DNA of 64,000 bases from an uncultured Caldilineaceae bacterium (GTDB taxonomy: Bacteria; Chloroflexota; Anaerolineae; Caldilineales; Caldilineaceae): contig OX638330.1 of the NCBI GenBank assembly GCA_951812725.1, positions 5,063,405 to 5,127,404 on the forward strand, in the 5' to 3' direction. The position numbers and the translations under genes are program-made. The notes beneath the pieces were generated by a model that saw only the letters and a list, made by a program, of their open reading frames with translations, did no database searches and had not been told where the DNA came from. This document shows, piece after piece, positions 54,130-62,720 of this stretch (its first letter is position 1; each line of letters starts with the position of its first letter).

Positions 54130-54299
54130 CCTGAGACGGCTGTCCGGCCGCGAAGTCTGCAGAAGAAGAAACGCTTGATCTTGGAGTAACAATCATCACC
54201 GTCCCCGTCCCCAATCATCGAGAACTGAGAACCAGGACACTTTCGAGAATCATACGGAAATCCCAACTGGATCGTTCCCTCTCTGAATGCGACAAGTAA
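54128..54299 (+). pseudogene. Decayed hicA toxin gene
   Basis: Directly after hicB the sequence encodes LRRLSGREVCR, the HicA N-terminus, then hits a stop at about 54178. In another frame ITVPVPNHRELRTRTLSRII continues to RKSQLDRSLSECDK and a stop at 54299, clearly the HicA C-terminus. The middle, including the catalytic histidine loop, is missing. An internal deletion with frameshift has destroyed the toxin. Confidence 0.72.
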
Positions 54300-54325
54300 C
54301 TCTTACTTCCACGGAGTTCATCATC

Positions 54326-54447
54326 TCAGATCCCCCCTAATCCTCGCCAAACCCTAGCCGCGGTCTCCACCTGCGCCTCATCCCCGCCACCATTGGCAAA
54401 ATAATAACCGTGAGCCTGGAAACGATAGAGTTCGTGGCGGGCGGAGA
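54326..54447 (-). pseudogene. C-terminal relic of a PmoA-family gene (left of the RT locus)
   Basis: On the minus strand the segment reads FANGGGDEAQVETAARVWRG and ends with a stop at 54326. The intact PmoA-family gene at 60112-61053 ends VANGGWDAGQVEAAAEAWRG. Only about 35 codons remain. Together with the similar relic at 59533-59721 it brackets the reverse transcriptase locus. Confidence 0.5.
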
Positions 54448-54578
54448 AGTATCTTTCCGTTTACTATAGCGCAAGCGAAAAGGGCGGTAAGCTTGTGTTC
54501 GTGGTATAAACTTCGTAGGTAACCATTTTAGGTCACTGTCCGACGAAGGAATTGCTGACCTCACACTTGGGAAAGAGA

Positions 54579-57500
54579 ATGACTTACGAAGTCCTCAAAC
54601 CTAGTCTAGACTGCTTGTGCCAAGAGTATGTTCTTGTCCAAGCCTGGAAGAAAGCCTCGAATTACATTCGGTATCATAACTGGTATTCTGATACTTTAGC
54701 GCTCGATAGGGCTACCGCTAACCTTCCAAAGTTCATTGCCGAAATCATGAGAAGTCTTGAAGTTCCCGAGCAGTGGGAGAGCGAGCCTCTTCGCTTGGTA
54801 CTGGCGCCTAAAAGCCAGAAGTGGTGTGTGTCTAAGGATCAGCGATGGGAGCCGGAAGAAGACAGCGACGACAAACTTCGAATGCGGCCACTTGCCCACG
54901 TGAGCCTCCGAGATCAGGTTGTAGGGACCGCAGTAATGTTATGTCTCGCAAACAAAGTCGAGACAGAGCAACAGGATCCACGATTGAATTTCGAGGAGAC
55001 TGAACTCCGCAAAAGAATGATTTCCTATGGGAATCGACTGTTCTGTGATCGGGATGAATACGGGTTGCACCATCGATGGGGCTCAACGAAACTCTATCGT
55101 TCCTATTACGTAGACTATCGTTCGTTCATATCCCGACCCACAATGGTGGCGGAGTCGACAAGACCGAAGGATGGCCAACGTGTCATCATCATTGAGTCTG
55201 ATCTAGATAAGTTTTACGACCGGGTACGTCCAGAAATGCTTATGGATGCTCTAGATCAGCTGAAAGAAAGTGACGAGGATCAGGAATTTCATGACTTTGC
55301 CAAGAGAATGCTGGCTTGGCAGTGGGACGAAGACGACGCGGACGACGTCAAGAAATACGCCAAGCAATCGGCTCTAGATGACTTTAAAAGAGTGGCGCTT
55401 CCCCAAGGCTTGGTTGCCGCGGGATTTTTCGCCAACGTAGTTCTTCTAGCCTTCGATCAACAACTCAAGAACAGTTTCGGTCAGGAGATCGAGAGTGGTA
55501 TTCGTCTTGAAGATGCTTGCCGGTATGTCGACGACTTGCGTTTAGTTGTAACATCAGATCTTCCTGCAGATGAATGCAAAGTCGCCGTAGAGAAGTGGCT
55601 TCAAAGTTTGCTAGACCGAAAGGCTAATGGACTCCTAATCTCCGAAGACAAGACTGAGGCAGTGGAATTCGGGGCTTCCAAACGACCAATTGTCCGGCAA
55701 AGCGAAAGGATGAAACGTGTTCAGGAAGCGGTGTCAGGTCCATTCGGTATGGCCGAGGGGTGGGTGCTACTGGATATGATCCAAGGCCTGGTTCGGTCAC
55801 AGCAGGACTTGGACGGAACGCAATCCGATAGTGGCTGGGACTTCTCGCCCAAATCCGACGTGCGAGAAGAAAGGGTTGCTAGGTTTGCAGCAAATCGCTT
55901 TCGCACGACATATCGCTTTATTAGACCTCTTTTTGAAGACAGACGGCCCGCTAGCGAGCCTGAAAAAACTGATGCTGTATCTGAGGAAGTTTCTAGCGAG
56001 TCAGAACTCTTTCTAAATGTAGTGGGACCTCATAGTCGGCAGGAACTTGATGAAGACGCAAAGGAATTTGCACTCCGAATAATCGAGCGGTGGATTGAAG
56101 ATCCTTCGAATGTTCGACTCTTATGGGTCGGGCTCGACATTTGGCCTGACCCGGAGATTTTGAAAGAAGTTCTCAGGCTATTGAGGCCCTACATTTACAC
56201 CAGCGAAGGCCCACAACGCCGGATAAAGAGGCAAATCGCTTGGTACTGTCTCTCCGAGGTTTTGCGAAGAGGTGCAACGGAAACCAGCATCGTAGACGAC
56301 GAGGAGTGCCTCCCAGAAGTCGCCGACATCAGAAAGTACAGGGAAGTTCTATGTGCAGAAGCGGCTAAACTAGCTTCGCCCGAGCTGACGACTATCCCGT
56401 GGTATCTTCGACAGCAGGCATTTCTTTTCCTTGCCTGCTTTGCCCCTGCCGCAGCACCGAATATTCGCACAAGTCGTAAAGCAGAGATAATGGAGTACCA
56501 TAAACTTTTACTGTTTCTTCGGGGGGAGAGTAGCCGACTCAACAGCTCAGAATTTGCGATTCTGTCGGTAGTTGCTCGTCGCGCGATTTTGGATGCCGAC
56601 AAGTCCGCTGAACTGGTTCGTTGGGGGTTAACGGCAGATCGCAAGAATGCAATTGCAAATATGGATCCATCATTCGCCCTTGAACTCAAAGATGTTGATT
56701 TAGACTTTGACGAAGGGTTAACGACAGGCGTCCAAGAAAGTTTGTGCCTTGAGAATGGTGTGGTTAGCAGTGAACTGCCGAGTCTTGCGGAGACAGTATT
56801 GGGTGCAGGCCCTGTGAGCTCACTAAGAAATGAGCTTTCAATACTGCGCTTCGCGGTTGCGTTCTTAGAGAAACTTCGGCCACTGAATGAAACTCGATAT
56901 GAAATCATTCCTCCTGGGCGTGTCAGAATAGAGTTGGAAGAAGATGGCAATATCGCCAAAGTATCGAATTTAGAAGTGTCAGAGCGCCTGATTTTTTCTG
57001 CGAGTAGTCTTTATGCACCGCCAAATTGGTGCGAGCCAGATGACCGTTGGCGTTTTCAATTAGGCTTTCTCCTACGATTCATCCTTACTAGACAGCCGGA
57101 TTTCACAGCCTTCCCAGGACCTGAGTATTGGAAAGTGCATCACGCGACCTATCGGCCAGTAAGGAGTCATTGGCACCAACGGATTTACGGCTTGTACAAC
57201 GGCCAATCCGCCTTCGGTGATGACTGGCTACCAATAACCGACTGGATGGAACGATTTCTGTTGACGCTCCTCCGCTGGCCCGGTTGCAGGACGCCAACTG
57301 ACTTCGAATGGGTCAAAGAGGGAATCAGCAAAACTATGCATAAAATCAAAGCTCGGATCAAGTGTCTTGAAGAACAAAGGGGTGCTGCGACCCAAACTCT
57401 CATGATGCCCATGATTGCGGAGTGGCCCACCGAGAGGGCCAAGACTCGATCTCTACGTGGTTGCGTAGTGCAAACGGTTGTGCCGCAGGACAAGGATTTT

Positions 57501-58328
57501 GACAACAGTGACATTACCTTTTCCCAACCCAAGATTCGCCGAAAACACCGTAATCACTTATCAGCGGCACTTGAAGCCGTGAAGAAAATGCTTTACCTCC
57601 GCAAGACACATTTGGAGGATGACGGCCGCCTTGATTGGCTTATCTTGCCAGAGTTGGCTGTCCATCCGCAGGATGTGAAAACACACTTGATACCATTTGC
57701 GCAAAAATTCAAGTCGATTATTTTTGCGGGGCTCACTTATCAGAAGCTACATGATGATAAACTGCCTGTAAATTCTGCTATGTGGATTTTGCCCAGGCAA
57801 CCCGAAGAGCAGGGCTTACAAATCCTGACACGGCGGCAAGGCAAATTCCATATTGCTCCAACGGAGAAGAAATATGACGTGGATGGCTTTCGACCATGCC
57901 AATGGTTGATTGGCTACCAATGGAGCGAGACTGACAAGAGGCCACTATGGTTGTCGGGGGCTGTCTGCTACGACGCGACCGATCTCAATTTGGCTGCCGA
58001 TTTGCGGAACGAATCAGATGTCTTCGCGATTCCCTCCTTCAACAAAGATGTCGGCACTTTTGATCAGATGGCGAATGCTCTAAATTATCACATGTTTCAA
58101 CATGTAATAGTCGTAAACAATGGTCTGTACGGAGGCAGCAATGCCTATTGGCCTGTTCACGATAATTTCAAGAGACAGATTTTTCACTTGCATGGGCAGC
58201 CACAGGCATCGATTGCATTTTTCGAAATTGAGGATATAGGCAAAGTCCTGGACCGTCGACAACTTGGGAAAAGGGGCGGTCCATCGGAGAAAGCGCCTGT
58301 ATGGAAAAGCCCACCAGCCGGGATATAG
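54579..58328 (+). CDS. Defence-type reverse transcriptase fused to a nitrilase domain (DRT/UG class)
   Basis: This 1249-residue protein combines two enzymes. The reverse transcriptase part (about 60-375) shows motif A in ESDLDKFYDRV (about 207), motif B LPQGLVAAGFFANV (about 274), the YVDD box in CRYVDDLRLVV (about 315) and motif D LISEDKTEAVEF. A long helical linker follows (about 400-980). The C-terminal nitrilase domain keeps the Glu-Lys-Cys triad: LPELAVH (E about 1024), GKFHIAPTEK (K about 1089-1096) and GAVCYDATD (C about 1130). This architecture matches UG1-like defence-associated reverse transcriptases (DRT type 1) reported as anti-phage systems. ATG 54579 is chosen; a TTG nine codons earlier is too close to its AAGGA. 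AT-rich composition suggests transfer. Confidence 0.85.
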   Translation: MTYEVLKPSLDCLCQEYVLVQAWKKASNYIRYHNWYSDTLALDRATANLPKFIAEIMRSLEVPEQWESEPLRLVLAPKSQKWCVSKDQRWEPEEDSDDKLRMRPLAHVSLRDQVVGTAVMLCLANKVETEQQDPRLNFEETELRKRMISYGNRLFCDRDEYGLHHRWGSTKLYRSYYVDYRSFISRPTMVAESTRPKDGQRVIIIESDLDKFYDRVRPEMLMDALDQLKESDEDQEFHDFAKRMLAWQWDEDDADDVKKYAKQSALDDFKRVALPQGLVAAGFFANVVLLAFDQQLKNSFGQEIESGIRLEDACRYVDDLRLVVTSDLPADECKVAVEKWLQSLLDRKANGLLISEDKTEAVEFGASKRPIVRQSERMKRVQEAVSGPFGMAEGWVLLDMIQGLVRSQQDLDGTQSDSGWDFSPKSDVREERVARFAANRFRTTYRFIRPLFEDRRPASEPEKTDAVSEEVSSESELFLNVVGPHSRQELDEDAKEFALRIIERWIEDPSNVRLLWVGLDIWPDPEILKEVLRLLRPYIYTSEGPQRRIKRQIAWYCLSEVLRRGATETSIVDDEECLPEVADIRKYREVLCAEAAKLASPELTTIPWYLRQQAFLFLACFAPAAAPNIRTSRKAEIMEYHKLLLFLRGESSRLNSSEFAILSVVARRAILDADKSAELVRWGLTADRKNAIANMDPSFALELKDVDLDFDEGLTTGVQESLCLENGVVSSELPSLAETVLGAGPVSSLRNELSILRFAVAFLEKLRPLNETRYEIIPPGRVRIELEEDGNIAKVSNLEVSERLIFSASSLYAPPNWCEPDDRWRFQLGFLLRFILTRQPDFTAFPGPEYWKVHHATYRPVRSHWHQRIYGLYNGQSAFGDDWLPITDWMERFLLTLLRWPGCRTPTDFEWVKEGISKTMHKIKARIKCLEEQRGAATQTLMMPMIAEWPTERAKTRSLRGCVVQTVVPQDKDFDNSDITFSQPKIRRKHRNHLSAALEAVKKMLYLRKTHLEDDGRLDWLILPELAVHPQDVKTHLIPFAQKFKSIIFAGLTYQKLHDDKLPVNSAMWILPRQPEEQGLQILTRRQGKFHIAPTEKKYDVDGFRPCQWLIGYQWSETDKRPLWLSGAVCYDATDLNLAADLRNESDVFAIPSFNKDVGTFDQMANALNYHMFQHVIVVNNGLYGGSNAYWPVHDNFKRQIFHLHGQPQASIAFFEIEDIGKVLDRRQLGKRGGPSEKAPVWKSPPAGI

Positions 58329-58500
58329 TGACTTCAATGTGAAAATAGGATTTAACGAACGAACTTCGAGCCGGTACAGTGGCCCTATGCGCTCTGATCA
58401 ACACCGATTGCAGTCCCCTGGATGTAACATAATTCCCCCATTTCGTGATCCAAAAATAGGAGCCCTCCATAGTACTGAGTGGTAGATAAGCGGACGAGTA

Positions 58501-59436
58501 ATGGATACCAACAGCATCCCGAACTCTTTCGACAAATTGCCGAGAGAGCAGGTGGAAGTCCACCTGAGGTACGAAGGTCCGGACGTGGCCAATGGCACAA
58601 TTTCCTTGCAAGATATTATCCCTGCCTTGCAGGGTTTTTCTGGCGCTTACAGCAAGTTGGCGTCGACTGATGACCCAGATTCTACCCATCTCGTTAGAAT
58701 TGCTTCGGTCCGGCAAGGGTCAGCCGATATCGTCCTGGAAATTTGGAACTCCCTCGGTGACAACGCCGATCAGATAATGGCTCTGAGCGTGCTGACTAGC
58801 AGCGCGTTTCTGATATGCGAAAAATTAGCCCGAGTTATTCAACTCAAGCGTCATGTCCAAGGGCGTCCGTATGAAGAAAGTATTTCCGCGAACAATAGTA
58901 TTGTGATTACGAATTCGGAGAACGTCACCGTCGAAGCTCCTCCGTCAATCCATGAACTATTTAAGAGCGGCAAGCTCAACAAGGATCTGGACCGGATCAC
59001 TAGACCACTGGTGGAAGGGCGAATCGACGCGGCGGAAATCGAAGCGCGGTCGATGGACGGAAACGTCCTTCGTGAAAGGATTACTGTCGAGGAACGTCCA
59101 TACTTTGAAAGCGTTGAGGTCACATCTACACGAGAGATGAAGCTAGTTGGGCGACTTAACTCGCTGACCAAGACTACAAACAGTGGATATATTTACTTGA
59201 AAGACGGGAAACGGGTATCTTATCGTTACTTGGGTGAAGACCACCAGCAGTTGCATTTCATTTTCGGCGCGCATAGCGGTCCAGTGCAGGTTCGATGTAA
59301 GGCAAGAATGGACGAAAATCTGGACGTGATGTCTTTGGATATATTCGAGATTGAGCGTATGCAGGGAGGCTTGTTCGAAGCCCCAGATGGGGATACCAAA
59401 GAGGACGGTGCCGAAGACCGAGTTGAAGTTATATAG
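58501..59436 (+). CDS. Uncharacterised 311-residue protein, probable partner of the RT-nitrilase
   Basis: The protein was not recognised. The N-terminal part (about 15-95) reads HLRYEGPDVANGTISLQDI, then LQGFSGAYSKLA and VRQGSADIVLEIWNSLGDN, with strong conservation-like glycine and acidic positions. A mildly hydrophobic helix (IMALSVLTSSAFLICEKLA, about 80-100) could touch membrane but is weak. A helical middle and a beta-rich C-terminus (about 190-290, YLKDGKRVSYRYLGEDHQQL) follow. It lies 172 bp after the reverse transcriptase gene in the same orientation and with the same AT-rich composition, so a joint function is inferred. Confidence 0.65.
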   Translation: MDTNSIPNSFDKLPREQVEVHLRYEGPDVANGTISLQDIIPALQGFSGAYSKLASTDDPDSTHLVRIASVRQGSADIVLEIWNSLGDNADQIMALSVLTSSAFLICEKLARVIQLKRHVQGRPYEESISANNSIVITNSENVTVEAPPSIHELFKSGKLNKDLDRITRPLVEGRIDAAEIEARSMDGNVLRERITVEERPYFESVEVTSTREMKLVGRLNSLTKTTNSGYIYLKDGKRVSYRYLGEDHQQLHFIFGAHSGPVQVRCKARMDENLDVMSLDIFEIERMQGGLFEAPDGDTKEDGAEDRVEVI

Positions 59437-59532
59437 CTAAGGGTCAAATAGGTTCCTTTCTGGTCACTACATTCAGGCTGGGGTTACCGCCTAGCTGCTA
59501 AAGGTACGACAACAAATCCAGAAACGAGAAAT

Positions 59533-59721
59533 TTAAGACCCCCTCCACGTCGCGGCCGCGGCTTCGACCTGCCCGGCGTCCCAGTTGCCGTTGGCGACTA
59601 TCAGGCGGTACTGCTTCGTAATCGTCTCCTCCGCCTCGAACTCATAGACTTCGTCGAACATGAACCCAAAGCTGGCGCAAGCATACGGCGTCTGGCATAC
59701 GAACCATATGTCGGCATAGCG
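59533..59721 (-). pseudogene. C-terminal relic of a PmoA-family paralogue (right of the RT locus)
   Basis: The minus strand encodes WFVCQTPYACASFGFMFDEV through VANGNWDAGQVEAAAATWRG to a stop at 59533. This matches the last 62 residues of the intact gene at 60112-61053 at most positions. No start and no upstream part remain; the MNT gene abuts its broken end. It is the remnant of a second paralogue or a partial duplication. Confidence 0.72.
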
Positions 59722-59757
59722 TTGACTGTCTGCTCCATCGTCCGTAAAGTCTGTTTG

Positions 59758-60090
59758 CTATCTTCTGGCAACACGCCCACCTGCCCCGACTGGCATCTTC
59801 TGCAGGACCACATAGTCTCTCGCAATAACTTCCTGAAAACTCTCGGAAATTCCGTGCCAGTCGAGCACGTCTACCAGAATAGGCAGGTCGGAATCCTCAA
59901 ATGCTTCCTTCAGCCGTGCAAGCGTGTGCCGATCCAATGCCGTAACGCCGACGATTGCGAGGTCGAGGTCGGAATATGTCTTTGCAGACTGTGTTACGCG
60001 CGAACCGAAGGCGCGCACTTCGCAAGCCGGCACGTGTTCCACCAGAATCTGCATGACCGTTTTGAGATGGTTTGGGCTGAGGTCAATCAT
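59758..60090 (-). CDS. MNT-type nucleotidyltransferase domain protein (MntA-like), orphan
   Basis: The 110-residue protein has the minimal nucleotidyltransferase signature: AFGSR at about 27 and SDLDLAIVG at about 40 with the paired aspartates, then LVDVLDWHGISESFQEVIARD with the third acidic position. MNT proteins normally pair with a HEPN (HepT) RNase toxin, which they inactivate by AMPylation; no HEPN gene is next to it. It begins 22 bp after the PmoA-family gene stop on the same strand and runs into the relic of a paralogue. Confidence 0.75.
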   Translation of the reverse strand: MIDLSPNHLKTVMQILVEHVPACEVRAFGSRVTQSAKTYSDLDLAIVGVTALDRHTLARLKEAFEDSDLPILVDVLDWHGISESFQEVIARDYVVLQKMPVGAGGRVARR

Positions 60091-60111
60091 TGCGGGCTTC
60101 CAGTGCCCATC

Positions 60112-61053
60112 TCATCCCCGCCACGCCTCTGCCGCGGCCTCAACCTGTCCCGCATCCCAACCCCCATTCGCGACCACCAGCCGGTATCGCTGCGTAATCG
60201 TCTCCCCCGCCTCGAACGCATAAACCTCGTCAAACATGAACGCAAAGCTGGCGCAGGCGTACGGCGTCTGCCGTACGAACCACTTGTTGGGATAGCGCAG
60301 ATTGGCCGGATGGTCCAGAAAGGCGAGTGTTGACGCATTGCCGTTGCCGTCGTGGCGGCCCGTGTAGGCCAGCCAAGGTGCCTGCTCGCCCATCGCCTCC
60401 GCGCCTTCGTGCCCCGCCGCGGTGATGACCTCCCCGTTGTCAAACGAGCGCGGCCCCCGCCAGAACAACCCGCCATAACCGGCCAGCGGACGCCCTTCCG
60501 TCGTCGGCGAGCAGATGTGCAGCGTCTCGCCGCGCACATTGCGCAGGCTGGTCGTGAAGTCCAGCGTCCAGTAGCCGGCCTCCGCGTCAACCGTCTCCAC
60601 CGCGATGCCCCGCGTCTCGTCGATCCAGTGCTCACCCGCCTGCGTGATCCACGAGAGCTTCTCCGTCGCCGCGAAGCGGTTGTCGTCCACCTCGATCGAC
60701 TCCCAGCCGTCATGGCGCTGGCTGCCGTTGTTGGGCAGGTCGACATAGCCCTCGCCGTGGCGGTAGCTGCCCCCGCCCCAGAAGTTCTGGCCGTCCAGGT
60801 GGGCGATCGTCATCTGGATCCCCTTGTGCCACACATGGTCATGCGGGCGGTAGTTGGTGATCAGGTCGCCGGCCAGCGTGTTGACGGGGTGGAAAAACGG
60901 TTTGGGCGACTCGGACTGGGGCATGTCCGGATCATAGATATAGCGGAACAGCGTAACCGCCTCCCACTTCAGTTCGAGCGAAGCAAATCCGGGCGTGCGG
61001 TGACTGTGCGGCGCGGTCTTTTCATTGCGTGTATGGGTAAGAGCGAGAGCCAT
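60112..61053 (-). CDS. PmoA-family protein (DUF6807-type)
   Basis: The 313-residue protein resembles the family named PmoA by automatic annotation: HPVNTLAGDLITNYRPHDHVWHKGIQMT at about 53, GSYRHGEGYVDLPNNGSQRH, and the later SFAFMFDEVYAFEAGETITQRYRL. The beta-rich sequence suggests a galactose-mutarotase-like sandwich. It is not a methane monooxygenase subunit in any proven sense; a sugar-related role is likelier given its neighbours. Two C-terminal relics of the same gene lie downstream at 59533-59721 and 54326-54447. Confidence 0.78.
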   Translation of the reverse strand: MALALTHTRNEKTAPHSHRTPGFASLELKWEAVTLFRYIYDPDMPQSESPKPFFHPVNTLAGDLITNYRPHDHVWHKGIQMTIAHLDGQNFWGGGSYRHGEGYVDLPNNGSQRHDGWESIEVDDNRFAATEKLSWITQAGEHWIDETRGIAVETVDAEAGYWTLDFTTSLRNVRGETLHICSPTTEGRPLAGYGGLFWRGPRSFDNGEVITAAGHEGAEAMGEQAPWLAYTGRHDGNGNASTLAFLDHPANLRYPNKWFVRQTPYACASFAFMFDEVYAFEAGETITQRYRLVVANGGWDAGQVEAAAEAWRG

Positions 61054-61062
61054 AGAACCTCA

Positions 61063-61104
61063 GTGGTCGGTGGTCAGTGGTTGGTGGTCAGTGGGTGGGT
61101 CGCG
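61063..61104. repeat. Short tandem repeat of GGTCAGTGG/GGTCGGTGG type
   Basis: Between gatB and the PmoA-family gene the units CAGTGGTCGGTGGTCAGTGG and GTGGTCAGTGGGTGGG are nearly tandem. Similar TCAGTGGTCAGTG units occur at about 53218-53232. Simple repeat of unknown meaning. Confidence 0.5.
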
Positions 61105-61132
61105 AGCGCCCCGGGTGGGGTGTCACTAAGAA

Positions 61133-62608
61133 CTAAGAACTGTCCAACATTTCCTGCAGCCGCTGACGCGCCGCCTGCGGATCCGCCTTGCCCTTGGTCG
61201 CGCGCATCATCTGGCCCATAAAGAAGCCGAACAGCTTCTTCTCGCCGCCGCGGTAGCGGGCCAGCTCGTCCGGGTTGCTGTCAAAGGCATCCTGCACCGC
61301 CGCGTCGATGACCGACGTATTACTGACCATCGCCAGCCCCTCCCGTTCGACAACCGCCTGCGGATCGTCTCCGCTCGTGTACATCGACTCCAGCACCTTC
61401 TTGCCGGTGTTGGCGTTGATCTCGCGCGCGTCCACCATCTGCACCAGCGCGGCCAGCTGCTGCGGCTGCACCCGCGTATCCGCGATTTGCCGCAAATCCT
61501 GGCCCTCGCCGTCGGCGTAGAGCAGGCGGAACAGCTCATCCGTGATCCAGTTGGCCATGCGCTGCGGTTTGCCATCCTCCTGGCCGTACGCGTCCACCGC
61601 GGCTTCGAAATAGTCGGCCACCGCCTTCTCGCTGGTGATGGCGCCTGCATCCGCCGGCCGCAGATCCCACGTCTGCCGGTAGCGCTGCTCCTTCGCGTCC
61701 GGCAGCTCGGGCAAGGTGCGCGCCTCCTCCTCCACCCACTGCCGGTCGACCACCAGCGGCGGCAGATCCGGTTCGGGGAAATAGCGGTAGTCCTCGCTGC
61801 TCTCCTTCGAGCGCTGCAGCACCGTGCGCTGGCGGTTCTCGTCCCAGCCCATATTCACCTGCTCGATCACGCCGCCGCTGTTCAGCACATCCGCCTGGCG
61901 CTCGGCCTCGTAGGCGATGGCGCTGCGCACCGCGCGCAGGCTGTTGAGATTCTTCACCTCCACCTTCGTGCCGAGTTCATCGCGCGCGGCCTGCTCCGGC
62001 GTGCGCACGCTGATATTCGGCTCGCAGCGCAGCGCGCCCTCCTCCATGTTGCCGCTGTTGACGCCCAAATAGCGCAGGATCGAGCGCAGTTTTGTCAGGA
62101 ACGCGTAGGCCTCGTCCGCGCTGGCAATGTCGGCCTCGGTGACGATCTCCATCAGCGGCATTCCGGCCCGGTTCAGGTCCACCAGCGTATGCAGCCCCGC
62201 GTGCGTGTTCTTGCCCGTGTCCTCTTCGAGGTGGGCGCGGTGGATGCGGATGCGTTTGACGCTGCCGTCGGGCAGCTCGATCTCGACCCAGCCGTTGCGG
62301 CACAGTGGGAGCTCGTATTGGGAGATCTGGTAACCCTTCGGCAGGTCCGGGTAATGGTAGTTCTTGCGCGCGAAGACCGCAGTCTCCGCGATCTCGCAGT
62401 TGAGCGCCAGCCCGGTGCGGATCGTTGCTTCGACCGCGGCGCGGTTGCTCACCGGCAGCGCGCCGGGCAGGCCCAGGCAGACCGGGCAGGTGTGCGTATT
62501 GGGCGGCGCGCCCTGGTAGTCGGCGCTGCAGCGGCAGAACATCTTCGTCTTCGTCAACAGCTGCGCGTGGACTTCCATGCCCACGACGACGTTGTATTCC
62601 TGTGTCAA
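61133..62608 (-). CDS. gatB: Aspartyl/glutamyl-tRNA amidotransferase subunit B
   Basis: The 491-residue protein is GatB, the kinase/tRNA-binding subunit of GatCAB, which converts misacylated Glu-tRNA-Gln or Asp-tRNA-Asn to the amide form. YNVVVGMEVHAQLLTKTKMFCRC at the start holds zinc-site cysteines, completed by HTCPVCLGLPGALP. LPKGYQISQYELPL at about 93, RIHRAHLEEDTGKN, and EEGALRCEPNISVR at about 190 are signature blocks. The C-terminal YqeY-like helical tail is complete. GatA and GatC are not in this window. Confidence 0.96.
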   Translation of the reverse strand: MTQEYNVVVGMEVHAQLLTKTKMFCRCSADYQGAPPNTHTCPVCLGLPGALPVSNRAAVEATIRTGLALNCEIAETAVFARKNYHYPDLPKGYQISQYELPLCRNGWVEIELPDGSVKRIRIHRAHLEEDTGKNTHAGLHTLVDLNRAGMPLMEIVTEADIASADEAYAFLTKLRSILRYLGVNSGNMEEGALRCEPNISVRTPEQAARDELGTKVEVKNLNSLRAVRSAIAYEAERQADVLNSGGVIEQVNMGWDENRQRTVLQRSKESSEDYRYFPEPDLPPLVVDRQWVEEEARTLPELPDAKEQRYRQTWDLRPADAGAITSEKAVADYFEAAVDAYGQEDGKPQRMANWITDELFRLLYADGEGQDLRQIADTRVQPQQLAALVQMVDAREINANTGKKVLESMYTSGDDPQAVVEREGLAMVSNTSVIDAAVQDAFDSNPDELARYRGGEKKLFGFFMGQMMRATKGKADPQAARQRLQEMLDSS

Positions 62609-62720
62609 TTGCGGCGTCCTCTCGGTGAATCCGTGTGCTTCAAATCTTTCATCAACATCTTTGCTGGGTCCAGTCCGCTTGCATGGTTTTCACCCGGAGA
62701 TGGCATGACCAGCATCGACA

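Noticed and set aside
60112..61053. Methane monooxygenase subunit PmoA
   Set aside because: The family label comes from automated annotation; the protein lacks membrane helices and is unrelated to the particulate monooxygenase subunit.
61063..61104. CRISPR array
   Set aside because: The repeat units are under 10 bp, degenerate and without spacers; no cas genes are present anywhere in the window.
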